Source of the DNA: Desulfosporosinus youngiae DSM 17734
GTDB taxonomy: Bacteria; Bacillota; Desulfitobacteriia; Desulfitobacteriales; Desulfitobacteriaceae
Assembly (NCBI RefSeq): GCF_000244895.1
Contig: NZ_CM001441.1
Location: 2,314,226-2,378,225, forward strand
DNA length: 64,000 nucleotides
Reading direction: 5' to 3'
This document shows, piece by piece, positions 1 to 10,324 of this stretch. Made by a program: the position numbers and the translations under genes. Numbering within the stretch: position 1 is the first letter of the stretch; every line of letters starts with the position of its first letter. The notes under the pieces were generated by a model, which did no database searches, was not told where the DNA came from, and saw only the letters and a program-made list of their open reading frames with translations.

Positions 1-2
1 AA

Positions 3-323
3 GCGCAGGAAAAGGATGATTTCCTTGTTATATTGATCAATTTCCAGACCAATCGTTATGAGAACTTTCGTTTGGGAGTACCCCAAAAAGGGCTCTATCA
101 AGAACTATTTAATTCTGATCAGGGGATTTACGGGGGGAACAATCACATTAATCCATCATTAATCAAAGCCGAAAAGGTTGCCTGGCACGGTCAAATGTTC
201 TCATTAACCATCAAGGTTGCTCCCTTAGCAATCATAATCTTAAAACCAACGTTTGAGAGGAAAGAATTGGAGGGACAAAAGGTATGTTCACCGATAAAGA
301 AAGCTTTAAGCAAGCCTATCTAA
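3..323 (+). CDS. glgB: 1,4-alpha-glucan branching enzyme GlgB, C-terminal part (5' end outside window)
   Basis: This is the last ~106 residues of a glycogen branching enzyme, which makes alpha-1,6 branches in glycogen. The frame is open from the window edge. It shows the C-terminal beta-domain pattern of the family: INFQTNRYENFRLGVP, then LFNSDQGIYGGNN, then AWHGQMFSLTIKVAPLAIIIL. GlgB proteins normally stop soon after that last strand. Here the frame runs on for about 20 residues through the ribosome site of glgP and overlaps glgP by 40 bases. The tail may reflect loss of the original stop, and the overlap suggests translational coupling. The GH13 catalytic domain lies upstream, outside the window. 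Family identity rests on these C-terminal motifs and the glycogen-operon context. Confidence 0.82.
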   Translation, partial: AQEKDDFLVILINFQTNRYENFRLGVPQKGLYQELFNSDQGIYGGNNHINPSLIKAEKVAWHGQMFSLTIKVAPLAIIILKPTFERKELEGQKVCSPIKKALSKPI

Positions 324-2731
324 TGAAGCTGATTGCAGGGGAAGGAATTACAGCCGATGAAGCGACCCCTTGGGATAAATTTGTGGCCTTAGTTATGCTG
401 CTCAAAGAAAAAATGAGCTATTACCGGGCTATCAATAAAAACTCTATTTCTCAGGGAAAACAAATCTACTATTTTTCCATGGAGTTTCTAATTGGCAAAC
501 TTCTGCATAATTATTTAGTCAACTTCAAAATAGAGGATCTGGTAAGAGAAGGTTTGGCAGACTTGGATATTAAGCTTGAGGATCTCTTGGAGCAGGAAGC
601 AGATCCGGGGTTGGGTAATGGAGGTTTAGGAAGACTGGCCGCTTGTTTTCTCGATTCGATGGCTTTCCTGGGAATTGATGGGCATGGCAATGGTATTCGC
701 TATAAGTATGGGTTGTTTGAGCAAAAAATTGTATCCGGGAATCAAGTTGAGATAGCAGACAACTGGCTGAAAAATGGTTATCCTTGGGAAATGAGAAAGA
801 TGGATAAAGCAGTTATCGTCAAATTTAAAGGGACAGTGAGGCATGAACTTAAAGATGGCCGGGTCGTGTTTGTCCATGAAAACTATGAGCCGGTCCTGGC
901 TGTGCCCTATGATGTCCCGATTATGAGCTACGACAATCCAAGCTATATTAACAACTTAAGGTTATGGAGCGCGGAAACCACCTGCAGTGAACTGGATTTG
1001 GCCTGTTTTAATCGGGGAGAGTTTAATCAGGCGACAAGCTTTAGGTCAGAAGTAGAGGCTATTTCGTATATTCTCTATCCGGACGATAGCAGCCGGGCCG
1101 GCAGAGAGTTAAGGCTCAGACAGGAATATTTCTTTGTTGCCGCTGGTTTAGGAACCATTGTGAGGAGTTATAAGAAAAAGAATGGGTTAAGTTCCCTGCA
1201 TAACTTCTCAAGACGTGTTTCAGTTCATATTAATGATACTCATCCGGTATTGTGTATCCCTGAACTGATGCGCATCCTGATTGATGAAGAAGGAATGGGA
1301 TGGGATGAAGCCTGGAATATCACGGTTAACACTATGTCCTTTACCAATCATACCATTATGCCTGAAGCCATGGAAAAGTGGCCGATTGACATGGTCAAAA
1401 CTCTTTTGCCCAGGATCTATATGATTATTGAAGAGATCGACCGAAGGTTTAAAGAAGATCTGGCAGCTCGTTTTATGGATCATGAGGAAGTGGTGCAGAA
1501 CACCCATATTTTGAAAGATGGATATGTTTGGATGGCTAATCTGGCCATTGTCGGCAGTTCTTCCGTAAATGGGGTCGCCCAATTACACACAAAAATTCTA
1601 AAAAATGAAGTGTTTAAAGACTACTTCCGTGTTTTCGGGTATAAATTTAATAATAAGACCAATGGAGTGAATCACAGGCGTTTTCTTTTAGCCGCAAATC
1701 CCAAGTTATCTCACCTGATCACAGAGGCGGTCGGGCCAAACTGGAAGGAAGATGCCGGAGAACTAAAGAAACTTCAGGCTTTTAAGGATGATCAGAGTTT
1801 TTTAGAACAGCTGGCTAAAGTAAAGTATGAAAACAAATGCCGCTTGGCTGAGAGGGTCACTTCCGGATATGGGATTGTCCTTGACCCACAGTCCATATTT
1901 GATGTCCAGGTAAAACGAATTCATGCCTATAAACGGCAATTGCTTAATGTCTTAAAGATTATGCACTTGTACAATAAGTGCCTGAATGAACCGGATAGGT
2001 TAACAGGTTCACAAACTTTCATCTTCGGCGGAAAAGCAGCTCCCGGCTATCATTATGCCAAAACCGTTATTAAGCTCATTAATTGCTTAAGTAAAAAGAT
2101 AGAACAGGATCCGAGAGTTCGGGAGAAACTTAAAATTGTCTTTATCGAGAATTTCAATGTATCCCAAGGAGAATTGATTTATCCGGCGGCTGACATCAGT
2201 GAACAAATATCAACGGCCAGCAAAGAAGCTTCAGGTACCGGAAATATGAAATTCATGATGAACGGGGCTCTTACCTTAGGGACTCTGGATGGAGCTAATG
2301 TAGAAATCAGAGAGGCTGTGGGAGAGGATAATGTTTTCATCTTTGGGCTGACTGCTGAGCAAGTACTGGATTACACCCGGCATGGAGGATATAAGCCATG
2401 GGATGAATACCACAATCATCCCGAACTGAGAACCTGTGTGGACCAATTAAATGGCGGATTTTTCGATAATATGGGAGAAGAATTCAGAACGTTATACGAT
2501 TCTCTGATGATTTATAATGACGAATTCTTTATATTGAAGGATTTCCCATCCTATATTCAAACCCATGAAAAGCTTCAATCCCTTTACTTGAATCCCAAGG
2601 AGTGGAACAAACATTCGCTGCTCAATATTGCGGGTTCAGGGATCTTCTCAAGTGACAGAACCATCAGGGAATATGCAGATTGGATATGGAAGGTCCGATA
2701 TCGTACGGTGAATAGTATTTCCTCAATTTAA
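284..2731 (+). CDS. glgP: glycogen phosphorylase (GT35)
   Basis: The 815-aa product phosphorolyses alpha-1,4 glucan ends to glucose-1-phosphate and is full length for the GT35 family. Landmarks are the N-terminal YYFSMEFLIGKLL and LGNGGLGRLAACFLDS, the middle VHINDTHPVLCIPELMR, VQVKRIHAYKRQLLN, and the pyridoxal-phosphate motif EASGTGNMKFMMNG with the Schiff-base lysine at K656. The DGANVEI sequence follows. The ATG at 284 has a GGAGGG ribosome site about 10 bases upstream and lies inside the 3' end of glgB. Together with glgC, glgD and glgA it gives one operon that both makes and mobilises glycogen. No frameshift or missing key residue was seen. Confidence 0.96.
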   Translation: MFTDKESFKQAYLMKLIAGEGITADEATPWDKFVALVMLLKEKMSYYRAINKNSISQGKQIYYFSMEFLIGKLLHNYLVNFKIEDLVREGLADLDIKLEDLLEQEADPGLGNGGLGRLAACFLDSMAFLGIDGHGNGIRYKYGLFEQKIVSGNQVEIADNWLKNGYPWEMRKMDKAVIVKFKGTVRHELKDGRVVFVHENYEPVLAVPYDVPIMSYDNPSYINNLRLWSAETTCSELDLACFNRGEFNQATSFRSEVEAISYILYPDDSSRAGRELRLRQEYFFVAAGLGTIVRSYKKKNGLSSLHNFSRRVSVHINDTHPVLCIPELMRILIDEEGMGWDEAWNITVNTMSFTNHTIMPEAMEKWPIDMVKTLLPRIYMIIEEIDRRFKEDLAARFMDHEEVVQNTHILKDGYVWMANLAIVGSSSVNGVAQLHTKILKNEVFKDYFRVFGYKFNNKTNGVNHRRFLLAANPKLSHLITEAVGPNWKEDAGELKKLQAFKDDQSFLEQLAKVKYENKCRLAERVTSGYGIVLDPQSIFDVQVKRIHAYKRQLLNVLKIMHLYNKCLNEPDRLTGSQTFIFGGKAAPGYHYAKTVIKLINCLSKKIEQDPRVREKLKIVFIENFNVSQGELIYPAADISEQISTASKEASGTGNMKFMMNGALTLGTLDGANVEIREAVGEDNVFIFGLTAEQVLDYTRHGGYKPWDEYHNHPELRTCVDQLNGGFFDNMGEEFRTLYDSLMIYNDEFFILKDFPSYIQTHEKLQSLYLNPKEWNKHSLLNIAGSGIFSSDRTIREYADWIWKVRYRTVNSISSI

Positions 2732-2778
2732 GCCATCCATCAGGCAGTCAACAGAGACTAAGAGAAAGGGGATAATAT

Positions 2779-3978
2779 ATGAAAAGGCGGGAATGTATTG
2801 CAATGCTCTTAGCCGGCGGACAAGGAAGCCGATTAGGCGGTTTAACCAGAAATCGTGCTAAACCAGCAGTCTCTTTCTGCGGTAAGTATCGAATTATTGA
2901 CTTTACGTTGAGTAACTGCACCAATTCAAACATTAATACGGTCGGTGTTCTTATTCAATATAAGCCGTTTCTCCTGAATTCATATATCGGTCTGGGTTCT
3001 GCGTGGGATTTAGATAATCCTTTTGGCGGAGTTCATATTCTTCCGCCCTTTCTCGGGGAAACAGAAGGAAGTTGGTATAACGGAACGGCAAATGCCGTGT
3101 ACCAAAATTATGAGTTCATCGATTATTACGATCCGGAATACGTGATCATTCTTTCTGGAGACCATGTCTATAAAATGGACTATACTCTTATGCTCAAGTT
3201 TCACAAAGAAAAAAAATCTGAGATTACCATAGCTACAATTCAAGTACCGTGGGAGGAGGCTTCCCGGTTTGGGATTCTAACCATTGATGAAGACTCCAGA
3301 ATTACGAAATTCACTGAAAAACCAACCCAGCCGGATAGTAATCTTGCCTCGATGGGGGTCTATATCTTTAACGGTTCCACCCTTAAGCAAGCTTTAATTG
3401 CCGATAAGGGAGATTATTTGTCCCAAAATGATTTCGGGAAAAATATTATTCCTCATCAATTGAATCAGGGAAAACGAGTTTATGCCTATAAGTTTGACGG
3501 ATACTGGCGGGATGTGGGTACTATTGAAAGCTATTATCAAGCGAATATGGAGTCTTTAAGAGATGGGCACTTTCTTAATTTTTTTGATCCGAAGTTTCGG
3601 ATCTTTTCCAATGAAGATATCTTTCCTCCACACTTCATAGGGTCAACAGCGGAACTGGAGAATAGTTTGATTTGTAATGGGTGCATCGTGCATGGCAAGG
3701 TCATTAATTCAATTTTGGCACCGGGGGTCTATGTGGGAGAAGGGGTAGAAATAAGAGATTCTATTGTTTTGCCATATGTAAAAGTACACAAAGGATCGGT
3801 CGTTCGCCGGACAATTATTGGAGAAAATGCAGAAATCATGAGTCACTGTGTTATTGGTGCAGATGGGCTGGGAGATCCTCCGCAAGATGGTATAACGGTT
3901 ATCGAGGATAATCATCTGATTGCTGAAGGTACTGTTATTAATGCCGGTATGAATATTTACAGGAGCCGGGCGATTTAA
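2779..3978 (+). CDS. glgC: glucose-1-phosphate adenylyltransferase, catalytic subunit GlgC
   Basis: The 399-aa enzyme makes ADP-glucose from glucose-1-phosphate and ATP, the committed step of glycogen synthesis. The nucleotidyltransferase signature [20 protein letters not shown] is intact near residues 10-30, followed by [23 protein letters not shown] supplies the metal-site aspartate region, and [18 protein letters not shown] is the usual glucose-phosphate-site stretch. The C-terminal ~120 residues show left-handed beta-helix hexapeptide repeats. The ATG at 2779 follows an AGAAAGGGGA ribosome site. The next gene is the divergent paralogue GlgD, as in Bacillus and clostridia, where the two subunits form a complex (family knowledge). 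Confidence 0.95.
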   Translation: MKRRECIAMLLAGGQGSRLGGLTRNRAKPAVSFCGKYRIIDFTLSNCTNSNINTVGVLIQYKPFLLNSYIGLGSAWDLDNPFGGVHILPPFLGETEGSWYNGTANAVYQNYEFIDYYDPEYVIILSGDHVYKMDYTLMLKFHKEKKSEITIATIQVPWEEASRFGILTIDEDSRITKFTEKPTQPDSNLASMGVYIFNGSTLKQALIADKGDYLSQNDFGKNIIPHQLNQGKRVYAYKFDGYWRDVGTIESYYQANMESLRDGHFLNFFDPKFRIFSNEDIFPPHFIGSTAELENSLICNGCIVHGKVINSILAPGVYVGEGVEIRDSIVLPYVKVHKGSVVRRTIIGENAEIMSHCVIGADGLGDPPQDGITVIEDNHLIAEGTVINAGMNIYRSRAI

Positions 3979-3993
3979 AGGAGGGGAAAATCG

Positions 3994-5118
3994 ATGTCAA
4001 ATGCGATAGGAATTATTTTTGCTAATAGCGAATCAGATAACTTGCAGGGGCTGGCTTTAGAAAGACCCATAGCTGCCGTTCCCTTCGGAGGCAGATATCG
4101 AATCCTCGATTTTGCGTTATCGAGCATGGTTAATTCCGGGATCAGGACCATTGGCATAGTGACCCCTCACCAATATCGGCCGCTGCTGGATCACTTGGGG
4201 GCCGGAAAAGATTGGTTTTTAGAACGGAAAGACGGTGGGTTATTTATTTTACCCGGAGTTATGCATGGCTTGGCAGGAAAGAATCATACCTTTTGTATTA
4301 AAGATTTGAAAAATAACCTGGAATATCTGGAAAAAGATTTTGTGGAAAACGTGGTCATCAGCAGCGGCGATCAAATATTCAATATTAATTTTAAAGATGC
4401 TCTGGAATTTCATAAGGACAAGCATGCCGATGTTACCTTAATATATAAAGTAATCACTGAAGCCGGGGCTGACTCAAATAGTGCGGCACTGCTTGAGCTT
4501 GACGAAAATCATAAAGTGTGTAATATCAAAGAAAATAGCCCTCTTCAAGAGGATGGGCTTGGACATTCCCGATTTGTGAATATTTTGCTAATCCGCCGGG
4601 AGCTTTTAATGAATATTATTGAAAACTATAGTTCCTATGGCTGTCTTGATTTAATCACAATTTTAGCCGCAAATCTTGAAGTTCTGAAGATTTACGGCAG
4701 TCCTACACGGTCGTTTGTGGGAACGATTCGCACCATAAAGGATTATTTTGATCGAACCATGGATTTGCTGGACTTAAACGTTCGTGAACAACTATGGTTG
4801 GGAGTTGATCGCACACATACAAAAGTGGTGGACAATCCGCCGACTAAATACACTTCCCGGGCCAAAATCAACAATTCCTTAATTGCCAGCGGATGCTCAA
4901 TAGCGGGGGAGGTCATAAACTCCATTGTTTTTCGGGGAGTGAAAATTGAGGAAGGGTGCAGAATCCAAAATAGTATCATCATGCCGAAATGCTATATTCA
5001 TGCCAATGCTCAGACCAACTATGCCATTCTCGACAAATCAGTCATAGTTCACGGAGAAAATGTCCTAAAAGGAAATCCGAATCAACCTTTAGTCGTTCTT
5101 AAAAAGGCTGTAATCTGA
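3994..5118 (+). CDS. glgD: GlgD, GlgC-like regulatory subunit of ADP-glucose pyrophosphorylase
   Basis: The 374-aa protein has the same fold and order as GlgC: N-terminal nucleotidyltransferase, C-terminal left-handed beta-helix. The N-terminal GGxGxRL nucleotide loop of GlgC is replaced here by FANSESDNLQGLALERP, although the following PFGGRYRILDFALSSMVN is kept. That loss is typical of GlgD, which in Bacillus acts as a non-catalytic or weakly catalytic partner raising GlgC activity. It starts 15 bases after glgC behind a strong AAAGGAGGGG site, so the two should be made together. The exact regulatory effect in this organism is unknown. Confidence 0.92.
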   Translation: MSNAIGIIFANSESDNLQGLALERPIAAVPFGGRYRILDFALSSMVNSGIRTIGIVTPHQYRPLLDHLGAGKDWFLERKDGGLFILPGVMHGLAGKNHTFCIKDLKNNLEYLEKDFVENVVISSGDQIFNINFKDALEFHKDKHADVTLIYKVITEAGADSNSAALLELDENHKVCNIKENSPLQEDGLGHSRFVNILLIRRELLMNIIENYSSYGCLDLITILAANLEVLKIYGSPTRSFVGTIRTIKDYFDRTMDLLDLNVREQLWLGVDRTHTKVVDNPPTKYTSRAKINNSLIASGCSIAGEVINSIVFRGVKIEEGCRIQNSIIMPKCYIHANAQTNYAILDKSVIVHGENVLKGNPNQPLVVLKKAVI

Positions 5119-5131
5119 AAGGTGGGAAAGT

Positions 5132-6571
5132 ATGAAACTGGTTTTTGTGACAGCTGAAGCAGATCCTTTTGCTAAAACCGGCGGGTTAGGGGAAGTTGCG
5201 GGTTCATTACCGGCCTTCCTGCATAAACAGGGTATTGATGTGCGCGTCATTATGCCCAAGTACAGCAGCATCTCTGAGGAATTTCAGAGAGAGTTTAAAC
5301 ATTTAGCCCATTTCGATGTCCAGGTTGCTTGGCGTAAACAATATTGCGGCTTAGATGAACTGGTTTACCAGGGGGTGCCTTATTATTTCATTGACAACGA
5401 GTACTATTTTACGCGCTCCCAGGTTTATGGAGAATACGACGACGCAGAGCGATTCGCGTTTTTCTCCCGAGCCGCGCTGGAGAGTTTAATACACATCCCG
5501 GGGTTTAAACCGGATATCCTGCATTGTCATGATTGGCATACGGCTTTAATTCCCCTTATGCTGAAGGAGTTTTATAGCCGGGAGCCGCTCTACTATCCCA
5601 TAAAAACCGTCTTTACGATTCATAACTTGAAATATCAAGGGATTTTTGCCAGGGAAGTCCTGGGTGATATCTTGGGTCTGGGTATGGAATTTTTCCAGGA
5701 AAATGGCCTGGAATTTCACGGCGCGATCAATTTTATGAAGGGTGCTCTGCTCTATGCAGATCAGATTACGACGGTGAGTCCGACCTATGCTGAGGAAATT
5801 CAGCATCCTTTTTACGGGGAAAGCCTTGACGGCATGTTAAGAAAACGAAGGGAAGTTCTGACGGGAATTCTGAACGGTATAGACAATGAGATCTATGATC
5901 CTTTCAACGATCCTAATCTGGTTATGCCCTATCACGACATAGCTCTTGCTAAAGAAGAAAACAAAAAGCACCTGCAAAGGGTTTTGGGACTTCCGGTCAG
6001 AGGAGACACTGCCCTGCTGGGAATGGTAACCCGGCTCGTTGACCAAAAAGGTTTGGATCTTTTGGCGCATGTTCTCGAAGAAATTTTGGAACTGGATATC
6101 CAAATGGCAGTCCTTGGTACGGGAGACTATAAATATGAAGAAATGCTGAGATTTTTTGCTGCCAAATATCCGGAGAAACTCGCTGTACGGTTAGAGTTCT
6201 CAGATCAGCTGGCCCATCAAATTTATGCCGGAACCGACATGTTTCTCATGCCCTCACGTTTTGAACCCTGCGGTATTGCTCAAATGATCGCTATGCGCTA
6301 TGGATCTGTTCCGATCGTTCGTGAAACCGGAGGATTGAAGGATACCGTGTTTGCCTATAACGATATTACCGGGACCGGAAATGGATTCAGCTTTATGAAT
6401 TACAATGCCCATGAATTATTATTTACGGTACAGCGAGCCTTGAGAATCTACCAAGAAAACAAACCAATCTGGAATCAGATACGTCTCAGGGGCATGGAGT
6501 GTGATTTCAGCTGGAACCGATCTGCCGCTGCTTATATCGAAATTTATAAGTCCCTATTGCACATATCCTGA
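5132..6571 (+). CDS. glgA: glycogen synthase (ADP-glucose, GT5)
   Basis: The 479-aa GT5 glycogen synthase extends alpha-1,4 chains from ADP-glucose. It begins with the family signature MKLVFVTAEADPFAKTGGLG, whose K-T-G-G-L loop binds ADP-glucose, followed by EVAGSLP. HCHDWHTALIP and FTIHNLKYQGIF lie in the N-terminal Rossmann domain. GMVTRLVDQKGLDLL opens the second domain. SRFEPCGIAQMIAMRYGS with VRETGGLKDTV is the GT-B donor-site region with the conserved E and TGGL. Length is normal. It starts 13 bases after glgD with a GAAAGGTGGG ribosome site and is clearly part of the same transcript. Confidence 0.96.
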   Translation: MKLVFVTAEADPFAKTGGLGEVAGSLPAFLHKQGIDVRVIMPKYSSISEEFQREFKHLAHFDVQVAWRKQYCGLDELVYQGVPYYFIDNEYYFTRSQVYGEYDDAERFAFFSRAALESLIHIPGFKPDILHCHDWHTALIPLMLKEFYSREPLYYPIKTVFTIHNLKYQGIFAREVLGDILGLGMEFFQENGLEFHGAINFMKGALLYADQITTVSPTYAEEIQHPFYGESLDGMLRKRREVLTGILNGIDNEIYDPFNDPNLVMPYHDIALAKEENKKHLQRVLGLPVRGDTALLGMVTRLVDQKGLDLLAHVLEEILELDIQMAVLGTGDYKYEEMLRFFAAKYPEKLAVRLEFSDQLAHQIYAGTDMFLMPSRFEPCGIAQMIAMRYGSVPIVRETGGLKDTVFAYNDITGTGNGFSFMNYNAHELLFTVQRALRIYQENKPIWNQIRLRGMECDFSWNRSAAAYIEIYKSLLHIS

Positions 6572-6614
6572 AAATTGGGTTAGGTTTGCATGAAAAGGGT
6601 ATAGGAGAGTATGT

Positions 6615-9600
6615 ATGAAATTTGAAGCGTATCATAATTCTCACGATGTGTTTTACCGTAACCCGTTTGGTGCCGTTAACTGCGGACAGCGAATCATTTT
6701 CCGCTTAAGCACTGTTTCTTCGGAGCCTATCGAAGCCTGCCTTCTTCGCTTATGGGAAACAGACCATGAAACAACGAGTCTTATGCAAAAAACTGTCGGG
6801 AAGAGGAGTTATGATTCTGCTTCCAAGAAGATGCCAGGTGAAGAATCCGGGCAGGATGAATCCTATGAGGTCGAATATCAAGTGCCCGGCATCCCGGGAC
6901 TAATCTGGTATTACTTTATAATTAAGGCAGGATCTCAAACTTATTATTATGGGAATAATTCCCATAGACTGGGCGGTGAAGGCTGTCTCTGGGAACAAGA
7001 GCCGCCGGCCTATCAAATTACAGTTCATAAACCGACGGCAGTCCCTGAGTGGTATAAGCGAGGGGTAATCTATCAAGTTTTTGTCGATCGGTTTTTCAAT
7101 CCTCTTCATAACAGGTTCAGCTGCTGCCCAAAGAAAAACGCTCTGCTGCATGCCAATTGGTCAGATCAGCCGGTCTATATTAAGGACGAGCAGGGCAGAG
7201 TAACTGATTGGGACTTTTTTGGCGGCACCCTGCAGGGGATTATGGAAAAGCTGCCCTACTTTCAAGAATTAGGGATCAGCATTCTTTACTTTAATCCTAT
7301 TTTTGAAGCCGCCAGCAATCATAAATATGACACAGCCAATTATCTCAAAATCGATCCCATGTATGGAGATGATTTAGTCTTCGCAGACTTGATCAGCACA
7401 GCCAAACAATATGGAATTTCAATTATTCTCGATGGGGTGTTCAGCCATACAGGCAGTGACAGTATCTATTTCAACAAATATGGCAGCTATCCGGGAGCCG
7501 GAGCCTATCAATCCGCGGATTCCCCCTATTATACTTGGTACAAATTCAAAGGGAACCGCGAAGAGTATGAATCCTGGTGGGGGGTTGATGACCTGCCGGA
7601 AGTGAATGAAATGGACTCTTCCTACAGACAATTTATCTATGGTCCGGAAAACAGTGTTATTCAAAAGTGGCAAAGCCTGGGGGTCGCCGGGTGGAGGTTA
7701 GATGTCGCGGATGAACTTCCCGATGAATTTATTCAGGAGCTTCGGCAAAGGATTAAAAGCCTTAACCCTGATGCAGTGCTGATCGGGGAAGTGTGGGAAG
7801 ATGCTTCAAACAAAATCAGCTATGATAAGCCCCGCCGGTATTTGCTGGGGGATGAACTGGATGGGACGATGAACTATCCTTTCCGGGACAGCTTCCTGCG
7901 TTTTATTCTCGGTCGGAGTGATGCCGGAGATCTTCATAATGAAGTGATGAGCTTGTTCGAGAATTATCCCCGGGAAAATTTCTATGCCGCCATGAATTTG
8001 ATGGGCAGCCATGATACAATACGGATTTTGACCCTTTTAGGAGAGGCTCCGCCGGAACAGAGTCTGACAAAGTCACAGCAGAGGACTTTTCGGCTTTCAG
8101 CCGCCGCGCGGAAGTTAGCTGTACAGAGGCTGAAACTCTTAAGCTTAGTCCAAATGATCTTTCCCGGAGTCCCCAGTATATATTATGGAGATGAAGCAGG
8201 GGTAGAAGGTTATGCCGACCCTTACAACCGCGGGACTTATCCATGGGGCAGGGAAGATAAAGAAATCCTGGCCTGGTATCGACGATTAGTGCGCATGCAT
8301 GCTGAATTTGAGGTGCTTCAAACCGGTGATTTTAGCTCACTGTCTTTGGAAGCAGATGTTTACGGTTTTAGGCGGGTTGGGGATGATGAAGAAATCTGTG
8401 TTCTTATTAATCGTCATGGAGAGGAAGCAAAAACGGTTGATCTTAAGGAAAGACTTAAACTCGAGTCCTCGTCGTTTGTTATTGACTTAATCAATGGCGA
8501 AAAGCTCTTTACAGAAACCCTTAGTGCTTTATCCGTCAATGCTTTAAGCGGAAGAGCACTTCTTATTAAAAAGAATCGGCCTCCCGCTTTGCAGCTTCAG
8601 CCTTCGTGCGGAGTTTTACTGCATATAAGTTCCTTGCCTTCTGCTTGGGGGCTGGGAGATTTAGGACAGGAAGCCTATGACTTTGTGGATTTTTTAGCAG
8701 AATCAGGGCATTCAATCTGGCAGGTTTTACCGCTCAATCCTGCGGGAGCAGGAGATTGTCCTTATCAAAGCGAGTCAGTGTTGGCAGGAAACCCGCTGTT
8801 TATCAGTCTTGATCATTTGATCTATGAGGGTCTCCTGGATCTGACGGAGACTCGGGCTAAATACGACCAGTTAATCAGGATTGGACTTAGGGAAAGTTTA
8901 TTAAAGGAAGGGTTTAAAGAATTAAAGCGGGATTTGCTTTACGAGGCTTATCAATTGTTTGGGGAGCAGATTAAATCAGATAACCGATCATTTAAAGACT
9001 CTGACTACTTATCTCAGGAAAACTACGCGAAGTTTAAAAAGAAACATAAGAAGTGGCTTGAGGATTATGCCCTCTTTCGTGCCCTCAAAGATCACTTCGG
9101 TGATGCTCCTTGGTTTGCATGGGACACGGAGATTGCTTTGCGTAAGCCGGAGGCCTTAGCTAAGTATTCTTACCTGCTCCGTGAAGAGGTCGGTTTTGCA
9201 GAGTTTTTACAGTATACGTTCTTTTATCAGTGGGATAAGCTTAAAATTTACGCTATGAGTAAGGGAATTAAAATGATGGGGGATTTACCTCATTTTGTGG
9301 CTGCCGACAGCTGCGATGTTTGGGTTAACCGCAATTTGTTTAAACTTGATGAGCGGGGGAGAGCGGCTCAAATAGCAGGGGTGCCTCCCGACTATTTCAG
9401 TAAGACAGGACAATTATGGGGGAATCCGGTTTATAATTGGGATGCTCATGCAGCAACGGAGTATGCTTGGTGGAAAATGCGCCTGGAGTTCGGTCTGGAA
9501 CAGTTTGAATACATTCGCCTGGACCATTTTCGTGGCTTTGAAGCCTTTTGGGCGGTGGATGCCAATGAAAAGACAGCAGAAAAGGGACGCTGGATTAAAG

Positions 9601-10151
9601 GACCAGGGAAACGTTTTTTTGAAAGTATCCTGGCCGCGTTTGGGAAATGTCCTTTTATTGTTGAAGACTTGGGAGTGATAACAACCGAGGTCAATACTTT
9701 AAAAGAGATGTTTGGCTTTCCGGGAATTAAGGTGCATCAATTTACGCCTCTAAAAGAAGTAGCAAAAACGGAGACTAATTTTGTTTACTATACGGGTACC
9801 CACGATAATAATACATTGTTAGGCTGGTACAAGAAGAAGGATTCATCCGGAGAAGACAGCCCGGACAGCACTTCTTTGCAGAATGGAAGGATCGATCAAC
9901 AAGATATCTTGCTGCAAGCCTGCAGAGAGTCTATCGAGGAAGTCTATTTAAGCCAGGCGGTGTGGGTTATCTTGCCCATGCAGGATATTTTGGGGCTGGG
10001 TGAGGAAGCTCGTATGAATGTCCCGGGAACAATCCACGGTAATTGGAAGTGGCAGCTGGATAAGGATTATAACAGTGATGAACTCAAGGGCTGGCTCCGT
10101 ACTTTGGCGGAAAAAGCCAAGAGATTAGAGGGAGGAAGCAGAAGAGGATAG
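6615..10151 (+). CDS. GH13 amylase/neopullulanase-like - GH77 4-alpha-glucanotransferase (MalQ) fusion protein
   Basis: This 1178-aa protein joins two glucan-active enzymes. Residues ~1-135 form an N-terminal beta-domain. Residues ~140-640 are a GH13 barrel (KRGVIYQVFVDRFFNP) with catalytic residues D363 in GWRLDVAD, E392 in LIGEVWE and H466/D467 in MGSHDT. From ~655 a complete GH77 MalQ follows (CGVLLHISSLPSAWGLGDLG), with nucleophile D970 in IRLDHFRGF, acid/base E1017 in IVEDLGV and D1064 in GTHDNNT. Both active sites look intact. It would trim and rearrange glycogen-derived oligosaccharides, feeding ends to GlgP (inference). Whether the GH13 half cuts alpha-1,6 or alpha-1,4 bonds cannot be read from sequence. 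It is the last gene of the glycogen operon and is preceded by AGGAGAGT. Confidence 0.9.
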   Translation: MKFEAYHNSHDVFYRNPFGAVNCGQRIIFRLSTVSSEPIEACLLRLWETDHETTSLMQKTVGKRSYDSASKKMPGEESGQDESYEVEYQVPGIPGLIWYYFIIKAGSQTYYYGNNSHRLGGEGCLWEQEPPAYQITVHKPTAVPEWYKRGVIYQVFVDRFFNPLHNRFSCCPKKNALLHANWSDQPVYIKDEQGRVTDWDFFGGTLQGIMEKLPYFQELGISILYFNPIFEAASNHKYDTANYLKIDPMYGDDLVFADLISTAKQYGISIILDGVFSHTGSDSIYFNKYGSYPGAGAYQSADSPYYTWYKFKGNREEYESWWGVDDLPEVNEMDSSYRQFIYGPENSVIQKWQSLGVAGWRLDVADELPDEFIQELRQRIKSLNPDAVLIGEVWEDASNKISYDKPRRYLLGDELDGTMNYPFRDSFLRFILGRSDAGDLHNEVMSLFENYPRENFYAAMNLMGSHDTIRILTLLGEAPPEQSLTKSQQRTFRLSAAARKLAVQRLKLLSLVQMIFPGVPSIYYGDEAGVEGYADPYNRGTYPWGREDKEILAWYRRLVRMHAEFEVLQTGDFSSLSLEADVYGFRRVGDDEEICVLINRHGEEAKTVDLKERLKLESSSFVIDLINGEKLFTETLSALSVNALSGRALLIKKNRPPALQLQPSCGVLLHISSLPSAWGLGDLGQEAYDFVDFLAESGHSIWQVLPLNPAGAGDCPYQSESVLAGNPLFISLDHLIYEGLLDLTETRAKYDQLIRIGLRESLLKEGFKELKRDLLYEAYQLFGEQIKSDNRSFKDSDYLSQENYAKFKKKHKKWLEDYALFRALKDHFGDAPWFAWDTEIALRKPEALAKYSYLLREEVGFAEFLQYTFFYQWDKLKIYAMSKGIKMMGDLPHFVAADSCDVWVNRNLFKLDERGRAAQIAGVPPDYFSKTGQLWGNPVYNWDAHAATEYAWWKMRLEFGLEQFEYIRLDHFRGFEAFWAVDANEKTAEKGRWIKGPGKRFFESILAAFGKCPFIVEDLGVITTEVNTLKEMFGFPGIKVHQFTPLKEVAKTETNFVYYTGTHDNNTLLGWYKKKDSSGEDSPDSTSLQNGRIDQQDILLQACRESIEEVYLSQAVWVILPMQDILGLGEEARMNVPGTIHGNWKWQLDKDYNSDELKGWLRTLAEKAKRLEGGSRRG

Positions 10152-10241
10152 GCTATTAAATAGGCGGGAGATTTGATTTCCTAAAATGTACTCACCTTAA
10201 AATTCCTGCTGAACTCAGCAGAATTCTCTGGCTTCTTAAAG

Positions 10242-10270
10242 TTGTAGAACTTTTTACTGTGCAGTATAAT
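10242..10270 (+). promoter_or_regulatory. sigma-A-type promoter upstream of the small ORF at 10325
   Basis: TTGTAG at 10242-10247 and a perfect TATAAT at 10265-10270 are separated by 17 bases, about 55 bases before the start of the downstream gene. The -35 matches the consensus at only three positions. Confidence 0.5.
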
Positions 10271-10324
10271 TAATTTTTACTTCTTTGGGTAAAATTAATA
10301 AAAACTCAAGGAGGGTAATTTTAA

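Noticed and set aside
7411-7605. Out-of-frame ORFs inside the GH13-GH77 gene (several, both strands)
   Set aside because: They overlap a strongly supported gene, lack ribosome sites and have no family features.
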